Positions 8,630 to 17,490 are shown, numbered from the stretch's first letter. The stretch is DNA of 64,000 nt from Sphingopyxis yananensis (GCF_020687785.1 NZ_JAJEWI010000010.1:310001-374000); one strand, 5' to 3'. Numbers and translations are program-made. The notes: generated from the sequence alone by a model not told the origin.

Positions 8630-10243
8630 ATGTTAGATTTCCCCCGTTGGAAAAGCATCGGCATCAGTTTGATTTTGCTGCTTGGTGTTTTATTTTCCAT
8701 TCCCACTTTTCTGCCGGAGCAGACACGGTCTGCTTTGCCGTCTTTCATGCAAGCCAAGGTCAACCTTGGGCTTGACCTTGCGGGCGGTAGCCATTTGCTG
8801 TTGGAAGCCGATCTGAACGATCTGCGCAAAACCCAGCTTGATAATATGGAAAAGACCGTGCGGACCGCAATGCGCGGTGAAACCGGCGCGGCTGACGATA
8901 TTGCGATTGGCGAATTGTCGACCAATGGCGGAAAAGTAAGCTTTTTGGTACGCGACCGCGCGCAGGTGGATGCCGCACGCGAACGTATGTTGAAGGAAAC
9001 CCAAGGTGCGGGCCTGAGCGGCCAGCGCGATTGGGACATTAGTGTGGTTGATACCACGCGCATGGTGTTGACGCCAACATCGGCGGGTCAGGCGCAAGCC
9101 GTGGCCCATGCGATGGATACGGCGCGCGACATTATTGACCGCCGTATCAACGAATTGGGCACGCGCGAACCGACGATCATTCGCGAAGGCAATGACCGTG
9201 TGGTGGTTCAGGTGCCCGGCCTGCAAGACCCAGCGGAATTGAAAGAGTTGATCGGCAAGACCGCCCGCTTGGAATTCCGCATGGTGGACGCCACCGCGGA
9301 CCCCAATGAAGCGATGGCGGGCCGTGTGCCAGTCGGCAGTGAAATTGTTCCATATGGCGAAGGTGAAGGCAATGGCGCGGCGTTTGAAGTGCTGCGCCGT
9401 CAGGTGATGATCAGCGGTGATCAGTTGATCAGCGCCCAGCAAAGCTATGAACAGCAGTCGAACCAGCCGGTGGTCAGCATTCGCTTTGACAGCCAAGGCG
9501 CTGCGACCTTTGCAAAGGTGACAGCGGCGGCCGTCGGTCAGCGTTTTGCTATGGTGTTGGACGGCAAGGTGTTGTCGGCTCCGTCGATCAATGAACCGAT
9601 TTTGGGCGGCAGCGCACAGATTTCGGGCAATTTCACGGTCGCCAGCGCCAATGCTTTGTCGATTTCGCTGCGGTCGGGTGCTTTGCCGGTGAAGATGGAG
9701 GTCGTTGAAGAACGCACCGTGACGCCGGAGCTGGGCCAAGATTCGATTGAGCGCGGGGCGATTGCCGGCATTATTGCCACGGTTGCCGTATTGACGTTGA
9801 TGCTGGTGGTCTATGGCCGCTTTGGTGTTTATGCCAACATCGCGCTGATCTTTAACGTGTTTTTGATCATTGCGACTATGGCGGCGTTCAACGCCACGCT
9901 GACTTTGCCCGGTATTGCCGGTTTCGTGCTGACCATTGGCGCGGCGGTGGATGCCAACGTGCTGATTAACGAGCGAATACGCGAAGAATTGGCGCGGGGA
10001 CGCAAAGCGTTTCAGGCGGTGGAATTGGGTTATACCGAAGCTAGCCGCGCGATTTTCGACGCCAATATCACCAACGTGATTGCGGCGGCGTTGATGTTCT
10101 GGTTCGGGTCCGGTCCGATCAAGGGCTTTGCGGTGGTGTTGACCATCGGCATCGTCACCAGCGTTTTCACCGCTGTTACCGTCACCCGTATGCTTGTCGC
10201 GCATTGGCTGCGTAGCAAGCGTCCGACCACGATCCATTTGTAA
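8630..10243 (+). CDS. secD: Protein translocase subunit SecD
   Basis: 537 residues, a usual length for alphaproteobacterial SecD. Transmembrane helix 1 (ISLILLLGVLFSIPTF) precedes the family motif L-G-L-D-L-A-G-G-S-H-L-L-L-E. The periplasmic P1 domain includes the I-I-D-R-R-I-N-E-L-G-T-R-E-P motif. Five C-terminal helices carry the G-A-A-V-D-A-N-V-L-I-N-E-R motif used in proton coupling. With SecF it uses the proton-motive force to complete protein export across the inner membrane. secF follows after 12 bp. Confidence 0.98.
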   Translation: MLDFPRWKSIGISLILLLGVLFSIPTFLPEQTRSALPSFMQAKVNLGLDLAGGSHLLLEADLNDLRKTQLDNMEKTVRTAMRGETGAADDIAIGELSTNGGKVSFLVRDRAQVDAARERMLKETQGAGLSGQRDWDISVVDTTRMVLTPTSAGQAQAVAHAMDTARDIIDRRINELGTREPTIIREGNDRVVVQVPGLQDPAELKELIGKTARLEFRMVDATADPNEAMAGRVPVGSEIVPYGEGEGNGAAFEVLRRQVMISGDQLISAQQSYEQQSNQPVVSIRFDSQGAATFAKVTAAAVGQRFAMVLDGKVLSAPSINEPILGGSAQISGNFTVASANALSISLRSGALPVKMEVVEERTVTPELGQDSIERGAIAGIIATVAVLTLMLVVYGRFGVYANIALIFNVFLIIATMAAFNATLTLPGIAGFVLTIGAAVDANVLINERIREELARGRKAFQAVELGYTEASRAIFDANITNVIAAALMFWFGSGPIKGFAVVLTIGIVTSVFTAVTVTRMLVAHWLRSKRPTTIHL

Positions 10244-10255
10244 GGAGGGAATGAG

Positions 10256-11239
10256 ATGCGATTGCTGAAACTCGTCCCTGACAATACCAATCTCGACTTT
10301 TTGAGATGGCGCAAATTGGCGTCGTTCATGAGCATGTTTCTGGTTATTCTGTCCATTGTGCTGGTTGGCGTAAAGGGACTGAATCTGGGCATTGACTTTG
10401 TGGGCGGTCAGTCGGTGCGCGTCGAATTCACTGGCACTATGCCAGAGATTGACGAAATCCGTGACAAAGTGGGTGACCTTGGCTTGGGTGATGCGACCAT
10501 CCAGCAATTTGGTTCGGACAAGGCTGTGTCCATTCGAACCGCTTTGCCAGATGGCGGCAAGGAAGTGGCCGAACAGGCAGGGCGCAAATTGGTGTCCGGC
10601 ATTGAAGCGGCCTTTCCCAATGCCAAGGCTGGATCGGTGGAAACCGTTTCGGGTAAGGTGTCCGATGAGTTGATCACCACCGGTGCGTTGAGCCTTGGGC
10701 TGGCGATGCTGGGGATCTCCATCTACATCTGGATGCGCTTTGAGTGGCAATTTGGTGTGGGTGCGATGGGACGTTTGTTCCACGAAGTCGCTCTGACATT
10801 CGGCTTTTTTGCCGTGACGCAAATTCAATTTGATTTGAACTCGGTTGCCGCCTTGCTGACCATTGTGGGTTATTCGCTGAACGACACGATTGTGGTCTAT
10901 GACCGTATTCGTGAAAATCTGAAGAAATACCGCAAGATGGACATCATCCCCTTGCTGAACCTGAGCTTGAACGAGACATTGTCGCGCACCGTGATGACGA
11001 CCGTGGCGATGTTCTTGGCGTTGGGTGTCTTGCTCTTTATGGGGCCCGATGTGATCTTTGGTTTCACGGCGGCTATGTTGTTCGGTATTTTCGTTGGCAG
11101 CTATTCGTCGGTGCTGATGTCGACGCCGGTCTTGGTGTGGTTGAAGGTTGGCCCGCACAGCTTTGTGCCGCGCACCAGCGCGTCGCAGCAGGGCGGCGAA
11201 CGCGTCACAGCCCGCGAGGATGATGGCGCAGCGGTGTAA
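10256..11239 (+). CDS. secF: Protein translocase subunit SecF
   Basis: 327 residues with the SecF signature G-I-D-F-V-G-G near residue 45, a periplasmic domain, and five further helices. These contain G-Y-S-L-N-D-T-I-V-V-Y-D-R-I-R-E, the expected RND-like motif. It partners SecD in the inner membrane. ATG 10256 has a good Shine-Dalgarno (AAGGAGGGA) in the 12-bp gap after secD. The operon ends here at a strong hairpin terminator. Confidence 0.98.
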   Translation: MRLLKLVPDNTNLDFLRWRKLASFMSMFLVILSIVLVGVKGLNLGIDFVGGQSVRVEFTGTMPEIDEIRDKVGDLGLGDATIQQFGSDKAVSIRTALPDGGKEVAEQAGRKLVSGIEAAFPNAKAGSVETVSGKVSDELITTGALSLGLAMLGISIYIWMRFEWQFGVGAMGRLFHEVALTFGFFAVTQIQFDLNSVAALLTIVGYSLNDTIVVYDRIRENLKKYRKMDIIPLLNLSLNETLSRTVMTTVAMFLALGVLLFMGPDVIFGFTAAMLFGIFVGSYSSVLMSTPVLVWLKVGPHSFVPRTSASQQGGERVTAREDDGAAV

Positions 11240-11253
11240 GCCGATACGCAAAC

Positions 11254-11293
11254 AAAAAAGGGCGGGAAGGCAGATGCTTTCCTGCCCTTTTTT
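11254..11293. terminator. Bidirectional intrinsic terminator
   Basis: An 18-bp stem (AAAAAAGGGCGGGAAGGC against GCTTTCCTGCCCTTTTTT, only G-T wobbles as defects) with a 4-nt loop and T-runs on both sides. It separates convergent secF and the XRE regulator and can serve both strands. Confidence 0.92.
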
Positions 11294-11305
11294 ATGGGCT
11301 ATTTC

Positions 11306-11866
11306 TTATAGCGAACGGATCAGGCGCGTGGCGATCGCGGCCCAAGGCGGGTTGGTGACAACCTGTTGCCGTTGACCCGTGCCCAAGGGCAAGAGATGGA
11401 GTTTTTCACCGTCGACATTGATGAGGCGGGCAAAAATGAAACGGCCAGCCGGACGCGGCACCAGCATGTCGCGGTTGAGCGCGCTGGTCCAATCCCCCTC
11501 TATGCGGCGGCACCAGATTTCGTCGCCTGTGCGATAATCGCCAATGGAGGAGGTGACGCGCACGGCCAGCATATCTTCGGTTGGGCGTGCCGTAATGGCT
11601 TGTTCGACGCGGGTGGGGGCCTGCGTCCCCTCTGCGCTGAGGAGGGCGGTGATGGTGAGCGCGCTGTCTTGGGGCAAGCGGACCAGTTCGGCGCTGTCGA
11701 CGCCCAAGGCGGCGGCGATGCGGTTCATCCATGCGAGCGACAAGGAGCGTGTGCCCGTTTCCAACCGGCCTATGGTTTGGGCGGTGGTGGGGGGATCGCA
11801 ACGCAAAGCGACATCCTCAAGCGTCATATTTTTCGAGCGGCGGACGGCCCTGATGCTGTTGATCAT
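11306..11866 (-). CDS. XRE-family transcriptional regulator with S24-like C-terminal domain
   Basis: 186 residues. The N-terminal ~65 residues form a Cro/CI-type helix-turn-helix (IRAVRRSKNMTLEDVA, then T-A-Q-T-I-G-R-L-E-T-G-T-R-S-L). The C-terminal half (MLAVRVTSSIGDYRTGDEIW, then R-D-M-L-V-P-R-P-A-G-R-F-I-F-A-R) resembles the S24 fold of phage repressors, but I cannot identify a Ser/Lys protease dyad. So it looks like a non-cleavable repressor. It is divergent from a DUF6456 gene with an imperfect palindrome between them. Families of this kind include the repressor of Caulobacter GTA activators; that link is inference. Confidence 0.87.
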   Translation of the reverse strand: MINSIRAVRRSKNMTLEDVALRCDPPTTAQTIGRLETGTRSLSLAWMNRIAAALGVDSAELVRLPQDSALTITALLSAEGTQAPTRVEQAITARPTEDMLAVRVTSSIGDYRTGDEIWCRRIEGDWTSALNRDMLVPRPAGRFIFARLINVDGEKLHLLPLGTGQRQQVVTNPPWAAIATRLIRSL

Positions 11867-11891
11867 GAAGGATGCTCCGGTAAAATATGCA

Positions 11892-11912
11892 ATATTGGAT
11901 TAACCAAATAGG
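11892..11912. promoter_or_regulatory. Inverted-repeat element between divergent regulator genes
   Basis: ATATTGG-ATTAA-CCAAATA: arms TTGG/CCAA extended by A/T on both sides, spacer 5 nt. It lies 26 bp upstream of the XRE start and, if the DUF6456 gene begins at 11983, ~70 bp upstream of that start. It is a plausible autoregulatory operator. The segment AACCAAATAGG (11902-11912) matches AACCATATTGG (5660-5670) upstream of the endolysin gene at 9 of 11 positions. Confidence 0.45.
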
Positions 11913-11982
11913 TTTTTCCTTTCCTACAAAACTCCCGACTGTCAAGGGTGATTCCCAAGCTTTTTGGCGAAAGGCGACAAAG

Positions 11983-12501
11983 ATGAGGCAAGAAAAGCGC
12001 GAATGGGCGGAGCGGACACATCCCGATGATGTGGCGCAAATAAATCCAAACTCGGTGTCCGATGGGTCGGGTCAGGGTGCGGACAGGGCCATGCGCGGGC
12101 GGACGGTGCGGGTGAATGTGCGGGAAAATGTGCTGGATTGGTTGGCGGCACGCGGCATGGTGAGCGCGGCGCAGCAGCGCGCGGGCGAGCGCCTACGCAT
12201 GGATTATGAACGGGCCGGGCTGCGCGCCAATGTGACGATGAATTGGGACGCCGTGCCGGTTGCCAAATCGCGCAGCGGGGCGCGCGCGGGGGATGCTTCC
12301 TTGGCGCGGATCGACGCGCACCGGCGCTTTCATGCGGCCTTGGACGCGGTGGGGCCAGGGCTGGGCGATATTTGTTGGCGCGTGATTTGCGGCGGCGAGG
12401 GGATTAGCGGTGCAGAGAAAGAACTGGGCTGGCCCGCACGGTCGGGCAAGCTGGTGTTGGGGATGGCGCTGGATCGGTTGGCGCGATTTTATGGGACTTA
12501 A
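11983..12501 (+). CDS. DUF6456 domain protein, putative DNA-binding regulator
   Basis: 172 residues from ATG 11983. The conserved body (RTVRVNVRENVLDWLAARG, then A-G-E-R-L-R-M-D-Y-E-R-A-G-L, then R-V-I-C-G-G-E-G, ending K-L-V-L-G-M-A-L-D-R-L-A) matches what I know of DUF6456 (PF20057), an alphaproteobacterial family. An in-frame ATG at 11887 would add 32 poorly conserved-looking residues and leave only 20 bp to the divergent XRE gene; the inverted repeat at 11892-11912 would then lie inside the coding region. I therefore prefer 11983, which follows AAAGGCGACAAAG. I recall DUF6456-type proteins among activators of gene transfer agents but cannot verify it here. Confidence 0.75.
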   Translation: MRQEKREWAERTHPDDVAQINPNSVSDGSGQGADRAMRGRTVRVNVRENVLDWLAARGMVSAAQQRAGERLRMDYERAGLRANVTMNWDAVPVAKSRSGARAGDASLARIDAHRRFHAALDAVGPGLGDICWRVICGGEGISGAEKELGWPARSGKLVLGMALDRLARFYGT

Positions 12502-12638
12502 GAGGCTGGGGGAAGTGATCGAAAGCGCGGTGAATATGCTGGAAATGCGGATCGGGGGGCTACCTATGATCCGGGTCACGATACAGCCGATGTTCAGATG
12601 CTAGGCAGCAGGCTGATGAAAATTCAAAGGAGGATTTC

Positions 12639-13076
12639 ATGGGTCTTGGCAAAAAATTGATGGGTTTGAGCGCGGCGGCGTTGATGGTGGTGGGCGCAGG
12701 GCCCGTGTCCGCGCAGCACGCGGTGCCTTTGACCGAAGCCTTGTTGAACCATAGCTGGGTTGTCGTGGATTTTCCCGGACGGACGGACCGAGTGGGCGTC
12801 GATGGACCTGTGACCTTTGAACGGGATGGCCGGAACCGTGTTGTGGGGCAGTCGCCATGCAATGAAGGGTGGATGGGCAAGTTGGAGGTGAATTTGCCTG
12901 CGATCACCATTTCGGATGTCGAATCCTTTTATGACCAAACTTGCCCGTTGGTGCGTGAGAATATTAGCTTCCTGAACAATTTGGAACTGGTGCGTTCTGC
13001 GCGGACGGGACCAGAGGGGCTGGAATTGCTGTCGGCCAGTGGCAAGCGTTTGTTCTTGCTGGTTGCTGGCGGATAG
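12639..13076 (+). CDS. META-domain (HslJ-like) exported protein
   Basis: 145 residues. A signal peptide (K-K-L-M-G-L-S-A-A-A-L-M-V-V-G-A, cleavage after P-V-S-A) leads into one META domain: W-V-V-V-D-F, V-T-F-E-R-D-G-R-N-R-V-V-G, the S-P-C-N core and a second Cys in Q-T-C-P. META/HslJ domains occur in periplasmic or outer-membrane proteins linked to stress or motility in other bacteria; the role here is unknown. ATG 12639 has a strong ribosome-binding site (AAAGGAGG). Confidence 0.8.
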   Translation: MGLGKKLMGLSAAALMVVGAGPVSAQHAVPLTEALLNHSWVVVDFPGRTDRVGVDGPVTFERDGRNRVVGQSPCNEGWMGKLEVNLPAITISDVESFYDQTCPLVRENISFLNNLELVRSARTGPEGLELLSASGKRLFLLVAGG

Positions 13077-13214
13077 TGGCAGGCTTGCCCCTGCGCGCCG
13101 CGATGAATGGCAAGATGCTGGACATTGCTGATGTGGTTTGGGGCCTAAGTCTTGGCACTTTAAAGATATTATGACACATTCGCGCACAATATCGTGGGCT
13201 GAAGGAGTGCGAAG

Positions 13215-14117
13215 GTGGCGCGAGCATGTGTTGGGGTTTTGGTCGCTGTGGGCCTTTCTTTGCCGATGGCGGGTATCGCCAAGGAGAAGGAGCCGCAACG
13301 CCTATCCCCTTCCTCTCCGTGGAACGTGCATTATGCAGATGATAGCTGCCGTTTTGGCCGGAGTTTTGGCGAGGGCGATCAGCGGATCATGTTCAGTGCG
13401 GCGCGCTATGATGATGGGGATGATCTGCGGATCAGTTTTTATGGTAAGTCACTGAAGAAAAATGTTGATGGTGAGTTGCGTGTGCGAATTCACCCGCATG
13501 ATCATGTGAAAAAACTGATGTTTTATCCCGCCACTGGCAGCAATGATTTACCAGCGTTGGTGTTGACTCCATCCGTCCGCTTGTATGACACGGAGGAGGC
13601 CGATAAGCGCCGCACCGACGCCTTTGCGGCAGACGGTAGTAATTACCAATCGCCACCGGTGACGCCAGAACAGGAAGCCGCCATTACGGGATGGGAATTG
13701 AGCGGGAAATTCATGCCGCATGTGGTTTTGGAAACAGGATCTATGGGGGCTGTGATGGCGACGGTGCGGCAGTGCACCGATCAATTGCTGGGTGAATGGG
13801 GGCTGGACGTGGCCCGCCATAAAAGCCTGAGTGCGCGGGCGCAGCCGATTACAAGCCCCGCGAGCTGGATGACAAATGACGATTATCCCCGACATCTGGC
13901 GGAGCGCGGGGTGCGAGGGATTGTGAATTTTCGGCTGATGATTGATGCGGACGGCGGGGTGACGGCCTGTCATATTCAGCAATCGACCCGACCGGCGGAA
14001 TTTGATGAAGCGGCCTGTAAGGGGTTGATGCTCAGGGCTAAGTTTAAACCTGCGCTGGATGCTGATGGCCAGCCGATGCCGTCCTTTTACCGAAATAGCG
14101 TTCGTTTTATGATGTAG
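13215..14117 (+). CDS. Periplasmic protein with C-terminal TonB domain
   Basis: 300 residues. GTG 13215 is chosen because AAGGAG lies 8 bp upstream and the codons then encode a signal peptide (VGVLVAVGLSLPMAGIA). The first ~190 residues are an unrecognised domain with conserved-looking cysteines. The last ~85 residues (Y-P-R-H-L-A-E-R-G-V-R-G-I-V-N-F, D-G-G-V-T-A-C-H-I-Q, F-D-E-A-A, F-K-P-A-L-D-A-D-G-Q-P) are a TonB_C domain. There is no N-terminal anchor or proline-rich spacer, so it is not a classical TonB energy transducer. Sphingomonads encode many such TonB_C proteins of unknown role. Confidence 0.75.
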   Translation: MARACVGVLVAVGLSLPMAGIAKEKEPQRLSPSSPWNVHYADDSCRFGRSFGEGDQRIMFSAARYDDGDDLRISFYGKSLKKNVDGELRVRIHPHDHVKKLMFYPATGSNDLPALVLTPSVRLYDTEEADKRRTDAFAADGSNYQSPPVTPEQEAAITGWELSGKFMPHVVLETGSMGAVMATVRQCTDQLLGEWGLDVARHKSLSARAQPITSPASWMTNDDYPRHLAERGVRGIVNFRLMIDADGGVTACHIQQSTRPAEFDEAACKGLMLRAKFKPALDADGQPMPSFYRNSVRFMM

Positions 14118-14126
14118 GAATAGGGT

Positions 14127-14777
14127 TTAGCTCGTGGTGAGCGGGGCTGTGGAGGACGCAGATGCGATGATGGCGTCGATGTCTGCTGCGGCGTCCTGCT
14201 GTTCATAGACGTGGTGGTAAATGTCGGTGATCCATGTGTGGAGGTCAGCGTGGGTGATGGACGGCGTCGGGCCGTTGGGGTGGATGAACAGGTCCATCAG
14301 GGGCGGTATGCCGGCGCTGACTTGCGGCATGCGATAGGGGGTGTTTTCAAATCTCTCGCAGCCCAAGCGGCGGTAAAAATTTTGGCGGCGGCGGGACATG
14401 GCGTCTGGCGCGTCGCTGGGCGGGATGGCGTCCACTTCGATGAGGAGCGGCGTGTTTTGCGTTGCCGAGAGTGCGGCTTGGACGAGTTTTGCACCAATGC
14501 CTTGGCCGCGTGCGGCGTGGTCGGTGGCGAGATATTCTAGCAAGTTGAACGGGTAAGCGGCGGAGCGGTAGAGGCTGGCGAAGCCGAGCAGTTGTCCAGA
14601 GGCGCTATGCGCGCCAAGCGTGAGATAATCGGCGCGGATGAGGCTGTGGCGGATGATATCATCCGCTTTACGTTCCTCTGGGGCCAAAGCCTCGGTGTAG
14701 ATGGCCAGCAGTTCGGCGGCGTCATCCGCGCCGAGGGGAGCGATGCGGATGGCGGAGTGGGGGGTGGATTGGGTCAC
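14127..14777 (-). CDS. GNAT-family N-acetyltransferase
   Basis: 216 residues with GNAT motif A (A-A-R-G-Q-G-I-G-A-K-L-V) that binds acetyl-CoA, a preceding strand L-L-E-Y-L-A-T-D, and motif B (RRRQNFYRRLGCERF). The last ~50 residues extend beyond the minimal fold and are acidic and Ala/Ser-rich. The acceptor substrate is unknown. It lies 39 bp downstream of the ABC-F gene on the same strand and is probably in its transcript. Confidence 0.85.
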   Translation of the reverse strand: MTQSTPHSAIRIAPLGADDAAELLAIYTEALAPEERKADDIIRHSLIRADYLTLGAHSASGQLLGFASLYRSAAYPFNLLEYLATDHAARGQGIGAKLVQAALSATQNTPLLIEVDAIPPSDAPDAMSRRRQNFYRRLGCERFENTPYRMPQVSAGIPPLMDLFIHPNGPTPSITHADLHTWITDIYHHVYEQQDAAADIDAIIASASSTAPLTTS

Positions 14778-14816
14778 TTGTCTGCTTTCTACGGCGGCGG
14801 CGAGAAATATAGGGGT

Positions 14817-16601
14817 TTAACCCAAGGCCTCGACCATCTCGGCGAGTTCCAGCCAGCGGTCTTCGGCGCTTTCTTTTTCGGCGCGTAGCTTGTCGAGCAA
14901 GGCGGTGAGTTCGTTGAACCGTTTATTGTTTTTGGTAAACAAATTGCCATCGGACAGTTCCATTTCCGCCTTGGCCATTTGGGCTTCGATATCTTCGACG
15001 CGTTTGGGCAGCAGTTCATAGTCGCGCTGGTCCTTGTAGCTCAGCTTTTTCTTTTGCTGCGGTGGGGACGGCGGGGGTGTTGCGCCGCCGCTGTTACTTT
15101 TGGCTTTGCTCGTCGTGGGTTTGATGCGCTTGGCTTTCCAATCGGCATAGCCGCCAGCGACGATATCGACTTTGCCTGTGCCGTCGAGGCCCAGCGTGAC
15201 GGTGACGGTGCGGTCGAGGAAGTCGCGGTCGTGGCTGACGATCAGCACGGTTCCGGCATAATCTGCGATGACTTCTTGTAGCAGGTCGAGCGTTTCCAAA
15301 TCGAGGTCGTTGGTGGGTTCGTCGAGAACCAGCAGATTGGATTCGCGGGCGAATTCGCGGGCCAGCAACAGGCGTGAGCGTTCGCCGCCCGACAAGGCAC
15401 CGACATTGGCTTCGAGGACGCCGGGGTCGAACAGAAAGTCTTTGAGATAGCCTTGGATATGTTTGCGTACCCCGCGCACATCAATCCAATCGCCGCCATC
15501 CGCGAGGATGTCGCGGACGGTTTTTTCGGGGCTGAGCAGGCTGCGCTGCTGGTCGATGATGATGCCATCCAATGTGGGGGCGAGGGTGACTTTGCCGCTG
15601 TCGGGCTGGATTTCGCCTGTCAGCAACTTGAGCAAAGTGGATTTGCCCGCGCCGTTGGAGCCGACGATGCCGATGCGATCGCCGCGTTGGACGCGAAAAT
15701 CGAAATCTTTGATGATCGTGCGGCCATTGAAGGCGATGTTGATATTTTCCGCCGTGATGACGGATTTTGAGCGCGCATCATCATTGGCGAGGCCGAGTTT
15801 GGCGGTGCCTTGTTGGCCGATCATCGCGGCGCGGGTGGCGCGCATTTCCTTGAGCTTTTCGAGGCGGCCTTGGTTGCGCTTGCGGCGCGCCGTGACGCCG
15901 CGAACGAGCCAATTTTCTTCTTGGCGCATCCGGCTGTCGAGGCGCTGAGCGGCGCGGGCTTCGTCGGCGGCGACTTGCTCGGTCCATTCCTCGAACCCGC
16001 CGAAGCCAATTTCTTTGCGGCGGATTTGGCCGCGATCCAGCCACACGGTTTGGCGCGTGAGGCGGGTGAGGAAGGTTCGGTCGTGGCTGATGGTGATGAA
16101 CGCGCCATTATAACGCTGGAGCCAGCTTTCGATCCAATCAATGGCGGCGAGATCGAGGTGGTTGGTCGGTTCGTCGAGCAGCAGCACGTCGGGATTTTGC
16201 GCAAGGGCGCGGGCGATGGCGGCACGGCGGCGTTCACCGCCCGATGCGCTGGCGGCTTCGCGCGACATATCAATGCCGAGTTGGTCGGCGATGGCTTCGA
16301 CTTCATGGGCCTCGGGGGGCATGTCGCCGCCGATGGCGAAGTCCATTAGCGTCTGATAGCCGGAGAAATCCGGTTCTTGTTCCAGTATCACGACATGGGT
16401 GCCGGGGACGATGACGCGCTTGCCTTTGTCGGCGTCAATTTGCCCTGCCAGCAAACGAAGCAGCGTGGTTTTTCCCGCGCCATTGCGGCCAATCAGCGCG
16501 AGGCGGTCGCGGGGGTGGATATAGATGTTGAGATCTTGAAAGAGCCAACCACTGCCTTGGACAAGGCCGAGGCCTTCATATGATAAAACTGGTGCTGCCA
16601 T
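14817..16601 (-). CDS. uup: ABC-F family ATPase, Uup-like
   Basis: 594 residues from ATG 16601 (M-A-A-P-V-L-S-Y-E-G, the usual family start; an in-frame ATG at 16640 would add 13 residues). It has two ABC cassettes and no membrane domain: Walker A G-R-N-G-A-G-K-T-T and G-S-N-G-A-G-K-S-T, signatures S-G-G-E-R-R-R and L-S-G-G-E-R-S-R, Walker B L-L-L-D-E-P-T-N-H-L-D and L-V-L-D-E-P-T-N-D-L-D. A charged C-terminal coiled coil (YKDQRDYELLPKRVEDIEAQ onward) follows. The coiled coil points to Uup, which acts on ribosomes and affects DNA-intermediate stability, rather than EttA. Confidence 0.93.
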   Translation of the reverse strand: MAAPVLSYEGLGLVQGSGWLFQDLNIYIHPRDRLALIGRNGAGKTTLLRLLAGQIDADKGKRVIVPGTHVVILEQEPDFSGYQTLMDFAIGGDMPPEAHEVEAIADQLGIDMSREAASASGGERRRAAIARALAQNPDVLLLDEPTNHLDLAAIDWIESWLQRYNGAFITISHDRTFLTRLTRQTVWLDRGQIRRKEIGFGGFEEWTEQVAADEARAAQRLDSRMRQEENWLVRGVTARRKRNQGRLEKLKEMRATRAAMIGQQGTAKLGLANDDARSKSVITAENINIAFNGRTIIKDFDFRVQRGDRIGIVGSNGAGKSTLLKLLTGEIQPDSGKVTLAPTLDGIIIDQQRSLLSPEKTVRDILADGGDWIDVRGVRKHIQGYLKDFLFDPGVLEANVGALSGGERSRLLLAREFARESNLLVLDEPTNDLDLETLDLLQEVIADYAGTVLIVSHDRDFLDRTVTVTLGLDGTGKVDIVAGGYADWKAKRIKPTTSKAKSNSGGATPPPSPPQQKKKLSYKDQRDYELLPKRVEDIEAQMAKAEMELSDGNLFTKNNKRFNELTALLDKLRAEKESAEDRWLELAEMVEALG

Positions 16602-16746
16602 GATGAACGCTGCGCTACCGACCTGTTCAGCATCATGCAAGGGTGCATCATCATAAGGCGGGAACGAGATGTCTGCGTCTGCATATTAGCGAGTAGTGAT
16701 TTAACAGACACAGCATGGGGTGCGCCCCCTTTTGATGGAGCAAGTG

Positions 16747-17490
16747 ATGAACAAGTGGATGATGGCCGCGTTGGTAGCAGGGACGGCTATGGCAGCACAA
16801 ACACCCGCCATGGCGCAACAAACAAGGGGCGCAGCGATGATGCAAAGCGAACAGCAACCACTGGTATCCTTTAGTGTGAGTGAAGAAGTGCGATCGCGCC
16901 CAGATGTTGCGGGTGTCGGCGCTGGCGTAGAAGTCACCGCCCCGACTGCCGTCGAGGCGATGCGCCAAAATGCAGCGGCGATGGATAAGTTGATCGCAGC
17001 GGTAAAGGCGGCGGGTATTAAGGCCGAAGATATTCGCACCACGGGCATCAATCTGTCGTCGCAATATGATTATAGCAATCGTCAAGACGGCCAGCCCCCG
17101 CGCTTTGTCGGCTATCAGGTCAGCAATAATGTGCAGGTGACGACGACGAAGATCGACGAAATTGGCGCTTTGTTGGACCGTTTGGTGGCCGCCGGTGGGA
17201 CCAATGTCAGTGGCCCATGGTTCAGCGTGAAGGACGCAGAAGCACAGACGGCGAGCATTCGCGGCAAGGTGATGGCGGCTGGTAAGGCAAAGGCCGAAGA
17301 TTATGCGCGCTTGGCGGGGTATCGCAGCGTGGAATTGGTGTCGGTGAGCGAGGGCGGCGGCTATGTGCCATCGCCGCGTATGGAAATGGTCAAAATGGCC
17401 GCGCCAGCCGATGCCAATTCCACGCCCGTTGAACCGGGCCAAGTCGGCAATAGCCTGAGCTTGAACTTTACCTATCGTTTGGTGAAATAA
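16747..17490 (+). CDS. SIMPL (DUF541) domain periplasmic protein
   Basis: 247 residues. ATG 16747 is favoured because GGAG at 16737-16740 is correctly spaced and the next codons give a signal peptide (MMAALVAGTAMAA...PAMA). The SIMPL/DUF541 pattern follows: V-S-E-E-V-R-S-R-P-D-V-A, A-M-R-Q-N-A-A-A-M-D-K-L-I-A-A-V, I-R-T-T-G-I-N-L, P-R-F-V-G-Y-Q-V-S-N-N-V-Q-V and A-K-A-E-D-Y-A-R-L-A-G. Relatives form oligomers and BP26-like antigens; the biochemical role is unknown. The gene ends at a very strong terminator and is divergent from the ABC-F gene. Confidence 0.9.
   Translation: MNKWMMAALVAGTAMAAQTPAMAQQTRGAAMMQSEQQPLVSFSVSEEVRSRPDVAGVGAGVEVTAPTAVEAMRQNAAAMDKLIAAVKAAGIKAEDIRTTGINLSSQYDYSNRQDGQPPRFVGYQVSNNVQVTTTKIDEIGALLDRLVAAGGTNVSGPWFSVKDAEAQTASIRGKVMAAGKAKAEDYARLAGYRSVELVSVSEGGGYVPSPRMEMVKMAAPADANSTPVEPGQVGNSLSLNFTYRLVK

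Noticed and set aside
8690..11251. Leftward 853-codon ORF antisense to secD and secF
   Set aside because: His/Gln/Arg-rich translation typical of the antisense frame of GC-rich genes; secD and secF are certain.
12491..12604. 37-codon ORF overlapping the end of the DUF6456 gene
   Set aside because: Considered as a GafZ-like partner of the DUF6456 protein, but it is too short, has no Shine-Dalgarno and no sigma-region-4-like pattern.
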